A stretch of DNA of 64,000 nt from Parvibaculaceae bacterium Mf 1.05b.01 (GTDB lineage Bacteria > Pseudomonadota > Alphaproteobacteria > Parvibaculales > Parvibaculaceae), in NCBI GenBank assembly GCA_000509225.1, contig BAOK01000001.1, positions 1,426,001 to 1,490,000 of the forward strand. Reading direction: 5' to 3'. How positions within the stretch are numbered: the first letter of the stretch is position 1; each line of letters starts with the position of its first letter. The notes beneath the pieces are model-generated. The model ran no database searches. It saw only the letters and a list, made by a program, of their open reading frames with translations, and was not told where the DNA came from. Of the stretch, positions 1 through 7,826 are shown piece by piece. A program made the translations under genes and the position numbers.

Positions 1-1444
1 GCTGCCGTGTCGCCTGCACCGCCCGATTGAATTCAGACAGTTCGTAGGAGAAGCCACCCTGCAGTGCCAGTACACGACCGGTGTGGACGTCCAGCGCGAC
101 AATGGCCCCATTCACCTGTGGAAGCTGTCGCAATGCGTAGTGTGTGGGCTTGCCGTCGTCACCGAGGACGGGCTCGACATAGACGATGTCACCAATCGAG
201 ACCACGTCATGTGGGCGTTTCACTTCCGCGCCTACACGCTTGTCGTCAATATATTTCCGCGCCCAGGTCATTTCTTCGAGCGGAACGGTCGAGGTCACAA
301 TCTCATCGCGGAATGCGCCGGAAATCTCCCTGGTCGGACGCAAACCGATCTTGGCATAGTCTTCTGATAGGCCAATGACGGTAGCCAGCGTCCAGGGTGC
401 CAAATCCGTGGCGACATCAATTTCACTGAGTGCGGTTGTCCAGGTGGTGTTCGGAGCCAGCGTGTCAACGGGACCACGCCAACCATGGCGTTGGTCATAG
501 GCAACGAGCCCCTGGCGCAACGCATCGCGCGCTTGGCCTTGCATTTTGGTGTCGAGGGTCGTGCGAACCGACAGGCCGCTTTCATAAAGCTTTTCTTCGC
601 CATAGCGCTCATAGAGATCGCGACGGACCTGCTCCACGAAATAGTTCGCTTCCACGAGCTGAGCCCCAAATGCTCGCGGCGTCACCACAAGATCTTCCGC
701 CCTGGCAACCGATGCCTGATAGGTTGAGATAAAGCCATTGTCGAGCATCCGCCCGATTACCCAGTTCCGGCGGCCAATCGCTTTTTCACGACGGCGGAAC
801 GGATGGTAATTGTTCGGCGCCTTCGGCAGCGCAGCGAGATAAGCCGCATCCGCCAGGCTGAGTTCGGTCAGGCTCTTATCGAAATAATTGAGTGCTGCAG
901 CTGCCACCCCATGCGAGCCCAGCCCCAGATAAATCTCATTGAGATAGAGCTCAAGGATCTGATCCTTGGTGAAAGCCCGCTCAAGCTTCAGTGCGAGCAG
1001 GGCTTCCGTCACTTTGCGCTGGAAGGTGACATCGCTGGTCAGAAGGAAGTTCTTCGCCACCTGCTGAGTGATGGTCGACGCACCCACAAGGCGTCGATCA
1101 TTCATCACATTCCACACATTGGTCACGACAGCCCGCATGATGCCACGGGAATCGACGCCAGAGTGAGTGTAGAAATTCTTGTCCTCAGCGGCGAGGAAAG
1201 CCTGCACCACATGTTCGGGGATCGTTTCGATGGGCACAAAGATGCGCCGCTCACGGGCATATTCTGCAATCAGGCTTCCATCGCCCGCGTGGACGCGGGT
1301 CATAATGGGTGGCGCATAATCTGCCAGATGGTCATAGGACGGCAGGTCGTTGGAAAGGCGCCATAGCATATAGAATCCAGCCAGCGCCGCGCCCAAGCCC
1401 AGCACAACCAGACCCGCAAATAGAGTGGCAAACACACGCAACAT
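1..1444 (-). CDS. mrcA: Penicillin-binding protein 1A (bifunctional glycosyltransferase/transpeptidase), C-terminal part cut off by window edge
   Basis: Class A PBP that polymerises glycan strands and cross-links peptidoglycan from the inner membrane. The visible ~481 residues hold a short cytoplasmic N-terminus, one membrane anchor (about residues 5-25), the GT51 glycosyltransferase domain with the EDKNFYTHSG motif and the GASTITQQ-type motif, then the linker/OB region. The window ends just before the expected SxxK nucleophile, so the transpeptidase half is outside. I chose ATG at 1444 because AAAGGGG lies about 11 bases upstream and MLRVFATLF resembles usual PBP1A starts; the frame stays open upstream to 1595 but offers only GTG/TTG. 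In relatives this gene normally follows amiC directly; here about 4.7 kb separates them. Confidence 0.93.
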   Translation of the reverse strand, partial: MLRVFATLFAGLVVLGLGAALAGFYMLWRLSNDLPSYDHLADYAPPIMTRVHAGDGSLIAEYARERRIFVPIETIPEHVVQAFLAAEDKNFYTHSGVDSRGIMRAVVTNVWNVMNDRRLVGASTITQQVAKNFLLTSDVTFQRKVTEALLALKLERAFTKDQILELYLNEIYLGLGSHGVAAAALNYFDKSLTELSLADAAYLAALPKAPNNYHPFRRREKAIGRRNWVIGRMLDNGFISTYQASVARAEDLVVTPRAFGAQLVEANYFVEQVRRDLYERYGEEKLYESGLSVRTTLDTKMQGQARDALRQGLVAYDQRHGWRGPVDTLAPNTTWTTALSEIDVATDLAPWTLATVIGLSEDYAKIGLRPTREISGAFRDEIVTSTVPLEEMTWARKYIDDKRVGAEVKRPHDVVSIGDIVYVEPVLGDDGKPTHYALRQLPQVNGAIVALDVHTGRVLALQGGFSYELSEFNRAVQATRQ

Positions 1445-1729
1445 GCTTCGATTGGCCCCTTTCGCCGCATTCGGTGCCGGTGATGCCACCGGCTCAGCCC
1501 CATTGTCCCGGCGTCGCGCCGCGATACCAGACCATAGGTTTACCACGGCTGTGCGCAACCGCGAGATGTAGTCTTGTGAAAATAAGGCCAATTTGATGCG
1601 CTATGGTTAATAAAACGGGGGAAACCATCAGTTTTCAGTTTGTACCCATCAATTATGGCAGTCATTTGGCCCCCCGGGGATAAGTGGGCAGCATCTCTTT
1701 TTGTGTTCTGATTCAGAATTCCGCATTTA

Positions 1730-1762
1730 TTAATTGAACATGTTCATTTAATAACCTATATA
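1730..1762 (+). promoter_or_regulatory. Promoter with overlapping palindromic operator for the Coq4-like/TetR operon
   Basis: A near-perfect 22-bp palindrome spans 1730-1751 (core TGAACATGTTCA, 10 of 11 arm bases paired). It overlaps a good sigma70-type promoter: -35 TTGAAC at 1735-1740, 16-bp spacer, -10 TATATA at 1757-1762. The start codon at 1799 has GAGGAAA upstream. A palindrome covering the -35 is the usual layout of a TetR operator, and a TetR gene is second in this transcription unit, so autorepression is likely (inference). The rest of the 1445-1798 gap is AT-rich with nothing else recognised. Confidence 0.6.
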
Positions 1763-1798
1763 GACCTCGAAGCCGATGACAACCTGAGGAAAAGCCCG

Positions 1799-2500
1799 AT
1801 GACCGCCCCTTCAATCGACAAAGATTTTGCAGACAAGTTCATCCACTCCGTCAACCGACCGCTCGAATATGGCGTCTATTTTCTGTTTCATGACTGGTGG
1901 GCTGAAGCACCTCAGTCGGCGATCGACGCCTATCTGGAACAGATGAGAGCACTGCCTGGCGCAAAAGAGGTACTGGCAGAGCGTTATCTGGGAGAGCCCA
2001 TCTCGCTGGAGCGCCTGGCAAAATGTGCGCCTGGCACACTTGGCCACGGCTACCACAAGTTCATCGTCGACAACAAGCTCGAGGAAAATCTCGGTCGGAA
2101 CTACAAGAAGTTCAATGAAGAGCTGACAAGCTCAGGCAAGCTTGACCGTCTGCCGGATGATATGAGCTTCATGATGGTCCGGGGTTTTCAGATCCACGAC
2201 ATCATGCATGTGCTGACCGGCTATGAAGCAACCTATGCCGGTGAGCTTGCCGTTGCCGCCTTCTATCTCGCCCAGCTTCAGTTCCCGTACCATGCGATGC
2301 GCTTGGCGGTGACAACGGCCCACATGGCCTATCTTGATCCCAAAATCATTACCTGGGCGATGGATGCGATCTGCGACGGCTGGCAGTTTGGCCGCACCTC
2401 ACCCAACATTCAATTTGAGCGGTGGGAAGACGAGATCGACACGCCGCTTGTCGACCTGCGCCGCAAATGGAACTTGAATACAGAGGCTTTGGCGGCGTAA
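1799..2500 (+). CDS. Coq4 family protein
   Basis: A 233-residue protein of the Coq4 family, whose members take part in ubiquinone biosynthesis (in eukaryotes Coq4 organises the CoQ complex and has a catalytic role on the ring). The family zinc motif HDxxH-x11-E is present: H133, D134, H137 and E149. No signal peptide. A clear GAGGAAA ribosome site precedes the ATG. A TetR gene follows after 30 bases on the same strand, so the two probably form an operon controlled from the palindromic promoter upstream. Bacterial homologues next to TetR genes are often outside ubiquinone operons, so its substrate here is unknown; an unrelated lipid or quinone is possible. Confidence 0.8.
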   Translation: MTAPSIDKDFADKFIHSVNRPLEYGVYFLFHDWWAEAPQSAIDAYLEQMRALPGAKEVLAERYLGEPISLERLAKCAPGTLGHGYHKFIVDNKLEENLGRNYKKFNEELTSSGKLDRLPDDMSFMMVRGFQIHDIMHVLTGYEATYAGELAVAAFYLAQLQFPYHAMRLAVTTAHMAYLDPKIITWAMDAICDGWQFGRTSPNIQFERWEDEIDTPLVDLRRKWNLNTEALAA

Positions 2501-2530
2501 GCACAAAGCCAACGTTCAAGGAAAAGTAAG

Positions 2531-3133
2531 ATGGCAAGAACAGCCGCCACACCAGAACAGCGGGCGCAGATACGGGACCAAATCCGTCAGGCGGCCGCTG
2601 AAGTGTACGAAGAGAAAGGCGTGGCGGGGACATCCGCCCGGGCGATTGCCCTCAAGGCGGGCATGTCTGTGGGCACGCTCTATGGCTACTATGCCAATCT
2701 GCCCGATCTTATGCGTTCGCTTTGGGCTGAGCCGGTCGCAGAAGAAATGGAGCGGCTGCGCGCGTCTGTAGCTGAAACATCTGATCCGCTTGAGGCTCTT
2801 CAATTGCTGCTGGATGGCTATGCCGCTTTTGCTTTCAGCCGCCCCGACATTCTCAAGGGTGCCTTTCTTTTTGTCCGGATTGGCGACGGCTCTCCGCTAG
2901 AACCAGCGGCCGCTGCGATCGAGTTCAGGCATATGCTGCGCGACGCTGTGCTCGCCGGACAAAATAGCGGCCAAATCAAACGGGGTTCACCGGACCAAAT
3001 CGCCCATCAACTCTGGGCAGGTGTTCATGGCGCCTTGGCGCTCCCGATCAATATTGAGAGCCTCGAGTTTGGTTCGCCTAAGCAGTTGGTCGCCGACATG
3101 ATTGCGATGCTGATGGAGAGCATCAAAGCCTAG
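2531..3133 (+). CDS. TetR/AcrR family transcriptional regulator
   Basis: A 200-residue repressor-type protein. The N-terminal helix-turn-helix is plain (residues about 25-65: TSARAIALKAGMSVGTLYGY, then the FADLMRSLW-like third helix). The C-terminal ligand domain is helical and not identifiable by eye. It lies 30 bases after the Coq4-like gene with AAGGAAAAG upstream of its ATG. The likely target is the 22-bp palindrome at 1730-1751 over the operon promoter. It converges with the dioxygenase gene ending at 3160. Ligand unknown. Confidence 0.9.
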   Translation: MARTAATPEQRAQIRDQIRQAAAEVYEEKGVAGTSARAIALKAGMSVGTLYGYYANLPDLMRSLWAEPVAEEMERLRASVAETSDPLEALQLLLDGYAAFAFSRPDILKGAFLFVRIGDGSPLEPAAAAIEFRHMLRDAVLAGQNSGQIKRGSPDQIAHQLWAGVHGALALPINIESLEFGSPKQLVADMIAMLMESIKA

Positions 3134-3159
3134 TTGTAGTTGCCTCACAGCGACACTCA

Positions 3160-4011
3160 TCAGGATGCCTGACGTGCCAAGACCTGGCAGCGACGCAATA
3201 GTCGCCTGTGAGAGGGGTCAATCTCATCCCGCCGGTGTAGCGCGCATCGATTGTCCCAAATGATCACGTCGCCAGGTCGCCAAACCTGTTTGATTACATG
3301 TTCTTCCCGCGCTGCGTAGCGCCACAATTCGTCGAGCAGAGCTTCGCTCTCCGCGAGCTCCATACCAACCACACAAGCCCATTCCCTGCGGCCAAGGTAG
3401 AGACATTTACGGCCGCTCTCTGGATGCGTGCTGACGATGGGATGAACCGCGCCGGGCGCGTCGCGTGGATCGTCGAACGCCTCAAACCCAGGACGTAAAT
3501 CTCCAACGCTGGTATGCGCAGCGTCATGCTTAATGCTGAGACCCGCGATGCGTTCTTTCAGATTCTCCGGCAGCACGTCATAGGCGGCATACTGATCGGC
3601 AAACCAGGTGTCGCCGCCGGTTGGGGGTATCTCAACCCCAAGCAAGACACTCGCCGGTGGAGGTGTTTCCACATAGGTCATGTCGGAGTGCCATTTGGCT
3701 TCGCTGCTTCCCAGGCCGCCGATCGGCTTGCCGTTCTCAACGATGTTGGAAATGACCGTGACATAGAGATTTTTGATTTTCTTCTTCATCTCGTCCGGCA
3801 TGCGCCCAAGCGGAATTTCTTCCAACGGACCAAAGCGCTGCGAAAAGCGTTGAAGACCATCCTCATCCAGATGCTGATCCCGAAATCTCAGCACACCATA
3901 TCTCAACCAGGCGCCATAGATTTCTTCGAAGGTTTCATCTGAAATCTTGTCGAGGTCCAGGCCGACAATGTCAGCGCCGAATTTGGCTGATATTGGCTCA
4001 ATCTCCAGCAT
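3160..4011 (-). CDS. TauD/TfdA family Fe(II)/2-oxoglutarate-dependent dioxygenase
   Basis: A 283-residue cytoplasmic oxygenase of the taurine/2,4-D dioxygenase family: couples 2-oxoglutarate decarboxylation to substrate hydroxylation. The facial triad is visible as H108 and D110 (WHSDMTY) and distal H259 (NRCALHRRDE), with 2-oxoglutarate-binding arginine near residue 270. Length is normal for the family. The gene starts 9 bases after the stop of the GrdB-like gene, so they are almost certainly cotranscribed. Substrate cannot be read from sequence; TfdA-like aryloxyalkanoate, taurine or sulfate-ester cleavage are family precedents only. Confidence 0.88.
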   Translation of the reverse strand: MLEIEPISAKFGADIVGLDLDKISDETFEEIYGAWLRYGVLRFRDQHLDEDGLQRFSQRFGPLEEIPLGRMPDEMKKKIKNLYVTVISNIVENGKPIGGLGSSEAKWHSDMTYVETPPPASVLLGVEIPPTGGDTWFADQYAAYDVLPENLKERIAGLSIKHDAAHTSVGDLRPGFEAFDDPRDAPGAVHPIVSTHPESGRKCLYLGRREWACVVGMELAESEALLDELWRYAAREEHVIKQVWRPGDVIIWDNRCALHRRDEIDPSHRRLLRRCQVLARQAS

Positions 4012-4020
4012 CGCTGTCTC

Positions 4021-5265
4021 CTACCCTTTGTTGTTCATCTGAGGAACAATTTCATTGTCATGTCCGATGGCGAAGCTGCCGGTCGACTTTTCGACTGCGG
4101 CGCGCGAAGCGATCGCGCGTGCCATGAGGGCGAGCTTCGGGTCCGATGCGAAATAGTGATGATATTCCTTCAACGCTTCGCCCAGCACTGTTTCGTTCCA
4201 TAGCTGCCGCTCTGTATGGCCTGGTGGATAATCGCCAGGCTGGGCAATAAGCGCCTCGCCATAAAACGCCTTTGCATCTTCCGTCGCATATTTGAACCAT
4301 TTGAAGTCGGGCAGTGCCTGGTCCCGGTCATCGAGCCAGACCGCAAGCCTGTCCATGATTTCATCAATGGACGTGTCCGATATGCCGACCATCGTGCGCC
4401 CACGCCGGCGCCTGCTCAAATCGTACCAGGGCTTGAACAACAAAAGTTCATTCGCAAGGCGTGCTTTCCAGGTCGTTGCGTCTTCAGACGGTCGCGCAAG
4501 CGTGATACTGCACGCCGGCGCATCCTCTGATGCGATGTGAGGCACATCCAACGGGAAATCTTCGAGCACAGGGCCGGTGTCCGCCTCTAGTAGCGACAGG
4601 CCCTGCTTGATGACCTGATGCTGGAAGTCGACGTCACCTGCTTTGCCGAGCGGATAGCCGAACGGGAACGATGTCCAGACCATGCGCGGCGGCTGCATGG
4701 CTTCCGAAATTTCACGCACAAGGCTGACCCCGGTTGTGAGAATGCCTTCCGATTCCAGATAGTAGGCAATGGCGCTCGCGGCGCGGGTACAATTAGGACA
4801 GACCGGCAGGATGAAAACCGCATCGACCTTGTCCTGTTTCAGGAGCGTCGCTAGTGCCCGCACGGTGTTTTCATAAACCTGCGGCAACAGGCCACCGCCC
4901 ATAAAGCTGTAGTGCACCGAGGCAAGGGATCCGATGACCTGGCGCGCGATCAGTTCTTTGAAACGATCCAAAGGGAAAACGACATTAACGTCCTGCTGGA
5001 ACCCGGTGCGATCAAAGTTCGACGAGCTGTGGGACAACATCAGATCGCCTGCGTCTTCGCCATTCGAGATCGCGCGATAAGTCGCATCGGCAAATTCGAA
5101 CGCCGCATCATCGGCGAAATGCAGACCGGCGGTCGTGATCAGCGCCAGGCGCATGTCGGATAGGGGTTTTGTGGGGGCAACCCAAGCCGGCACGCCCAAC
5201 GGTTCTGCGTCCTTGGAAAGCAGATGCTCGCGTTCCCACTCCGGCAAATCAGCTAGTCGTACCAA
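4021..5265 (-). CDS. Glycine/sarcosine/betaine reductase component B (GrdB)-like protein, cysteine form
   Basis: About 414 residues, resembling the large subunit of clostridial GrdB-type selenoprotein reductases (SSSNFDRTGF, ARQVIGSLASVHYSFMGG, DAVFILPVCPNCTR). Where GrdB has a UxxC motif, this protein reads CxxC (C156 and C159), so selenocysteine is replaced by cysteine. The frame opens at ATG 5283, but I chose TTG at 5265: a strong GGAGGAG sits 6 bases before it, and the promoter at 5295-5323 predicts a transcript starting near 5288, which leaves no leader for the ATG. No partner GrdA or GrdC gene is visible, so classical glycine reduction is unlikely; the role, with the downstream dioxygenase, is unknown. 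Confidence 0.7.
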   Translation of the reverse strand: MVRLADLPEWEREHLLSKDAEPLGVPAWVAPTKPLSDMRLALITTAGLHFADDAAFEFADATYRAISNGEDAGDLMLSHSSSNFDRTGFQQDVNVVFPLDRFKELIARQVIGSLASVHYSFMGGGLLPQVYENTVRALATLLKQDKVDAVFILPVCPNCTRAASAIAYYLESEGILTTGVSLVREISEAMQPPRMVWTSFPFGYPLGKAGDVDFQHQVIKQGLSLLEADTGPVLEDFPLDVPHIASEDAPACSITLARPSEDATTWKARLANELLLFKPWYDLSRRRRGRTMVGISDTSIDEIMDRLAVWLDDRDQALPDFKWFKYATEDAKAFYGEALIAQPGDYPPGHTERQLWNETVLGEALKEYHHYFASDPKLALMARAIASRAAVEKSTGSFAIGHDNEIVPQMNNKG

Positions 5266-5294
5266 ACCGATCTCCTCCCTCATGTGAGGAGATA

Positions 5295-5327
5295 AATATA
5301 GTCAACTCTATTATTATAGTCAACTAT
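5295..5327 (-). promoter_or_regulatory. Strong promoter covered by two tandem palindromic operators
   Basis: On the minus strand, -35 TTGACT (5323-5318), a 17-bp spacer and -10 TATATT (5300-5295) give a near-consensus promoter for the GrdB-like/dioxygenase genes. Two copies of a 12-bp site lie over it: ATAGTCAACTAT at 5316-5327 (5-2-5 palindrome) covers the -35, and ATAGTCAACTCT at 5298-5309 (one arm mismatch) covers the -10, centres 18 bp apart. This is the expected geometry for repression by the TetR protein encoded immediately upstream (inference). Confidence 0.65.
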
Positions 5328-5352
5328 CTTAAATGAAGGATATTTGATCGTT

Positions 5353-5985
5353 TCAGCCGTTTGAGATGCCGTGCAACACAAGCGCCAGAGTTTCCTCCTT
5401 TGACGCCCTGAGCGAGGCTGGCTGCGCTGAATGAGTGCGGGCCATAGCCATGGCAGACCATAGCCCGACCACAGAAATCGCCACCAAATGCGGGTTCACC
5501 TCTGGTTTGAATTCGCCCGATTTCTGCCCGTCCTTCACGATCTCCGACACCATTCCCATCAATCCCGAGTCCGGCTTGTGGAAGTCAAATCCTTGAGAAC
5601 TTTCGGCACTAAAGGCGGCAAAAAGGTTGGGCGCGAAGGCCGCGTGCTCGTCCCAGATCTGGGCTACCTCACCCAGCACCAGCGCAAGCCGCTCGTTGGC
5701 GGTTTTTTCTCTGTTGTCCGCCAACTGTTCGCGGATGCGCAGATGGAGCTTGTCGAGAAATGCGCGTACCAGGGCCGCCTTGCTCGAAAAGTGATGAAAG
5801 AAGGTGGCACTTGCTACATCTGCCGCCGCACAGATTTCTTCTATCTTTACATCGTCGAACCCACGCTCGCTCATGAGGGCAACGGCGGCCTCAAATATCC
5901 GCCATCGGGTCTCCTGCTTTTTGCGCGCGCGTCTAGGCAGCTGCTCCAGATCTTCTACGCGAACAAGTTGATCAATCTCTGACAT
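5353..5985 (-). CDS. TetR/AcrR family transcriptional regulator
   Basis: About 210 residues. The helix-turn-helix is clear (MSERGFDDVKIEEICAAADV followed by SATFFHHFSSKAALV, residues about 35-80). I start at ATG 5985 (MSEIDQLVRVEDL) because AGAGGG precedes it and the extra 55 codons of the longer frame have no regulator character. It is transcribed in the same direction as the GrdB-like gene but is separated from it by the promoter/operator region at 5295-5327, its probable target. C-terminal domain not assigned to a ligand class. Confidence 0.88.
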   Translation of the reverse strand: MSEIDQLVRVEDLEQLPRRARKKQETRWRIFEAAVALMSERGFDDVKIEEICAAADVASATFFHHFSSKAALVRAFLDKLHLRIREQLADNREKTANERLALVLGEVAQIWDEHAAFAPNLFAAFSAESSQGFDFHKPDSGLMGMVSEIVKDGQKSGEFKPEVNPHLVAISVVGLWSAMAMARTHSAQPASLRASKEETLALVLHGISNG

Positions 5986-6121
5986 GCGCCCTCTGCATTT
6001 CGTGCCGAGCTGAAAGAACCGACATCGCTCATATTGATCCACGCTCGTGAAATGTAATGCAATGCCTAAACGCCATCGGCCGTTCAAAACACATTGGCCC
6101 ACAGACAAGTTGCAGAAAGGC

Positions 6122-7411
6122 TCAGTACGTGCCTTCGGCCAATCGTTCACCGAAATAGCTGTCGATGGATTTCACGAGTGCGCCAGCCACCCTGCGGCGC
6201 CAGCTTGTCGTGGTGAGGTTGCGCTCATCCGACCGGTTGGTAAGGAACCCAAGTTCCACAAGCACAGACGGCACATCAGGCGCTTTTAGAACTCGGAAAC
6301 CGGCGAACCGGTGGGTGCGCTGCAGAAGCGGTGTCACGCCTTCCGCGTTGCGCACGACTGTGCGGGCGAAGCGCACGGAAAAGTTTTTCGTTTCGCGCTG
6401 TGCCAGGTCGATCAGAATGTCTGTGACTTCTGAGGACTCGCCGTGCAGGTCGACGCCGGCAATGACATCCGACCTGTTTTCCTTGGCAGCCAGCGCGGCA
6501 GCCTCTTTGTCCGATGCGTTTTCAGACAGCGTGTAAATCGACATGCCGCTCACGCCCCGACGGTCAATGGCGTCAGCATGAATGGAAAGGAACAGATCAG
6601 CATTTTGACGGCGCGCAATGTTCACCCGTTCGCGCAATGGGATGAATCGATCCGTATCCCGCGTGAGATGAACTTCGTAGCGGCCTGTGGCCCGCAACTG
6701 AGCGCCAAACTCTTTGGCAAAGGCGAGAACAACGTCTTTTTCAAGCGCACCGGACTGACCATGTGTGCCCGGGTCAACACCCCCGTGGCCCGCATCAACG
6801 ACGATGACCCGTTTCCGGTCAATATCTGCTGTTGGCTCTTTGGGGGTCGACACAGGTGGTGCTGCGGCGGTTGGTGCGGCGATCGGTCGGCCAAGGCCTA
6901 CGCTCTGCGCAAACTCCGCTGGCGTGGCTGCCTGCAAGTCCACAACGATGCGGTGACCGAAGCCACTTTGGGCAGGCAACGCAAAATGACGGGAGATTTT
7001 TACCGGCCCTGTAGCATCGACCACGATGCGGGAGAGGCCTTCTTGAAACTGTCCGTATCGAAAGCCGGTAACCAGGCCCCGGCCGGTTTTGCCTGCATCA
7101 ACGGGCAACTGAAAATTGACATCCTGCAGATCAATTACCACCCGATAAGGGTCTGCCAGGGTGAAAACGTTCTGGGGCACACTTGTGCCCTGACCAAAAT
7201 CGATCACGAGCCGGGTCACGTCGCCCTGCTCGCCAAGGCGCAGGTTTGAGACAAGCGCTTTCGCACTCGTCACCGCCGGTCCTTCAGCTATTGCAGGACC
7301 TGCCGTCCCGAGGCTCCCCACAATCAGAAGGCACGCCAAAACAGGCGCTGTCAGGCCTCTTGCCCAGCGAGCGATCAGCCGATCGATCTTGATGAATGGG
7401 TCTCTACGCAT
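6122..7411 (-). CDS. amiC: N-acetylmuramoyl-L-alanine amidase (AMIN + Amidase_3)
   Basis: Periplasmic zinc amidase that splits daughter-cell peptidoglycan. The ~429-residue product has a membrane-type signal ending near AIA-EG (about residue 44), an AMIN domain (about 50-165), a short proline/alanine linker, and a C-terminal Amidase_3 domain with the zinc ligands in VVDAGHGG, the E of GALEKD, and SIHAD, plus the catalytic glutamate in VELGFLTN. Start taken at ATG 7411; a GTG lies two codons upstream. Divergent from rne across an 870-bp gap, the usual alphaproteobacterial partner. It would normally be followed by the PBP1A gene, now displaced to the window start. Confidence 0.95.
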   Translation of the reverse strand: MRRDPFIKIDRLIARWARGLTAPVLACLLIVGSLGTAGPAIAEGPAVTSAKALVSNLRLGEQGDVTRLVIDFGQGTSVPQNVFTLADPYRVVIDLQDVNFQLPVDAGKTGRGLVTGFRYGQFQEGLSRIVVDATGPVKISRHFALPAQSGFGHRIVVDLQAATPAEFAQSVGLGRPIAAPTAAAPPVSTPKEPTADIDRKRVIVVDAGHGGVDPGTHGQSGALEKDVVLAFAKEFGAQLRATGRYEVHLTRDTDRFIPLRERVNIARRQNADLFLSIHADAIDRRGVSGMSIYTLSENASDKEAAALAAKENRSDVIAGVDLHGESSEVTDILIDLAQRETKNFSVRFARTVVRNAEGVTPLLQRTHRFAGFRVLKAPDVPSVLVELGFLTNRSDERNLTTTSWRRRVAGALVKSIDSYFGERLAEGTY

Positions 7412-7601
7412 ACACACTCTGGTCCTGTCGCCACCGCTTCAACGATGATTCCCCGCGTCTCTGCGCGAAATCACACAATCAACGTACCCCGTCTCTCTGG
7501 CATCACCACACCGGCCTTTTGGCCTCTGGCCGATACAGGCGCCAAAACAGAAGGGAATGAACTTCCCATTTCCATTTCCAGGCCAAAGTGACGTGTTTCG
7601 C

Positions 7602-7642
7602 TTGATATTGCGTTACTTTGCGGGATTTTAACGCAATATCAA
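7602..7642. repeat. Perfect 14-bp inverted repeat upstream of rne
   Basis: TTGATATTGCGTTA at 7602-7615 is exactly matched by its reverse complement at 7629-7642, with a 13-base loop. No T-run follows on either side, so it is not a simple terminator. It could be an operator or an RNA hairpin in the rne leader; RNase E mRNA leaders are known targets of autoregulatory cleavage in E. coli. Function here is inference. Confidence 0.7.
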
Positions 7643-7802
7643 CGGTTAAAATGGTTAATGGTTTCACACCGGTAGAGATGATGGCGCAAAGCATTGCTTG
7701 CCAAGCCTGAATCCAAAACGGTACAAGACACCCACCTAATTCGACGATACGTCAATTGAGTCGGGCCATATAACAAGATGGGCCGACAGACGGGCGGGAG
7801 GA

Positions 7803-7826
7803 GGCGGTTTTCGGAGGAAAACTGCC
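7803..7826 (+). promoter_or_regulatory. Stem-loop with GGAG tetraloop in the rne leader
   Basis: GGCGGTTTTC (7803-7812) pairs with GAAAACTGCC (7817-7826) as a 10-bp stem with one G-U pair, exposing GGAG (7813-7816) in the loop. A GGA in a hairpin loop is the canonical CsrA/RsmA contact, but no evidence in the window shows such a regulator. It lies about 455 bases upstream of the rne start. Confidence 0.4.

Noticed and set aside
6443-7249. 268-codon plus-strand open frame
   Set aside because: Antisense to amiC, no domain or ribosome site.
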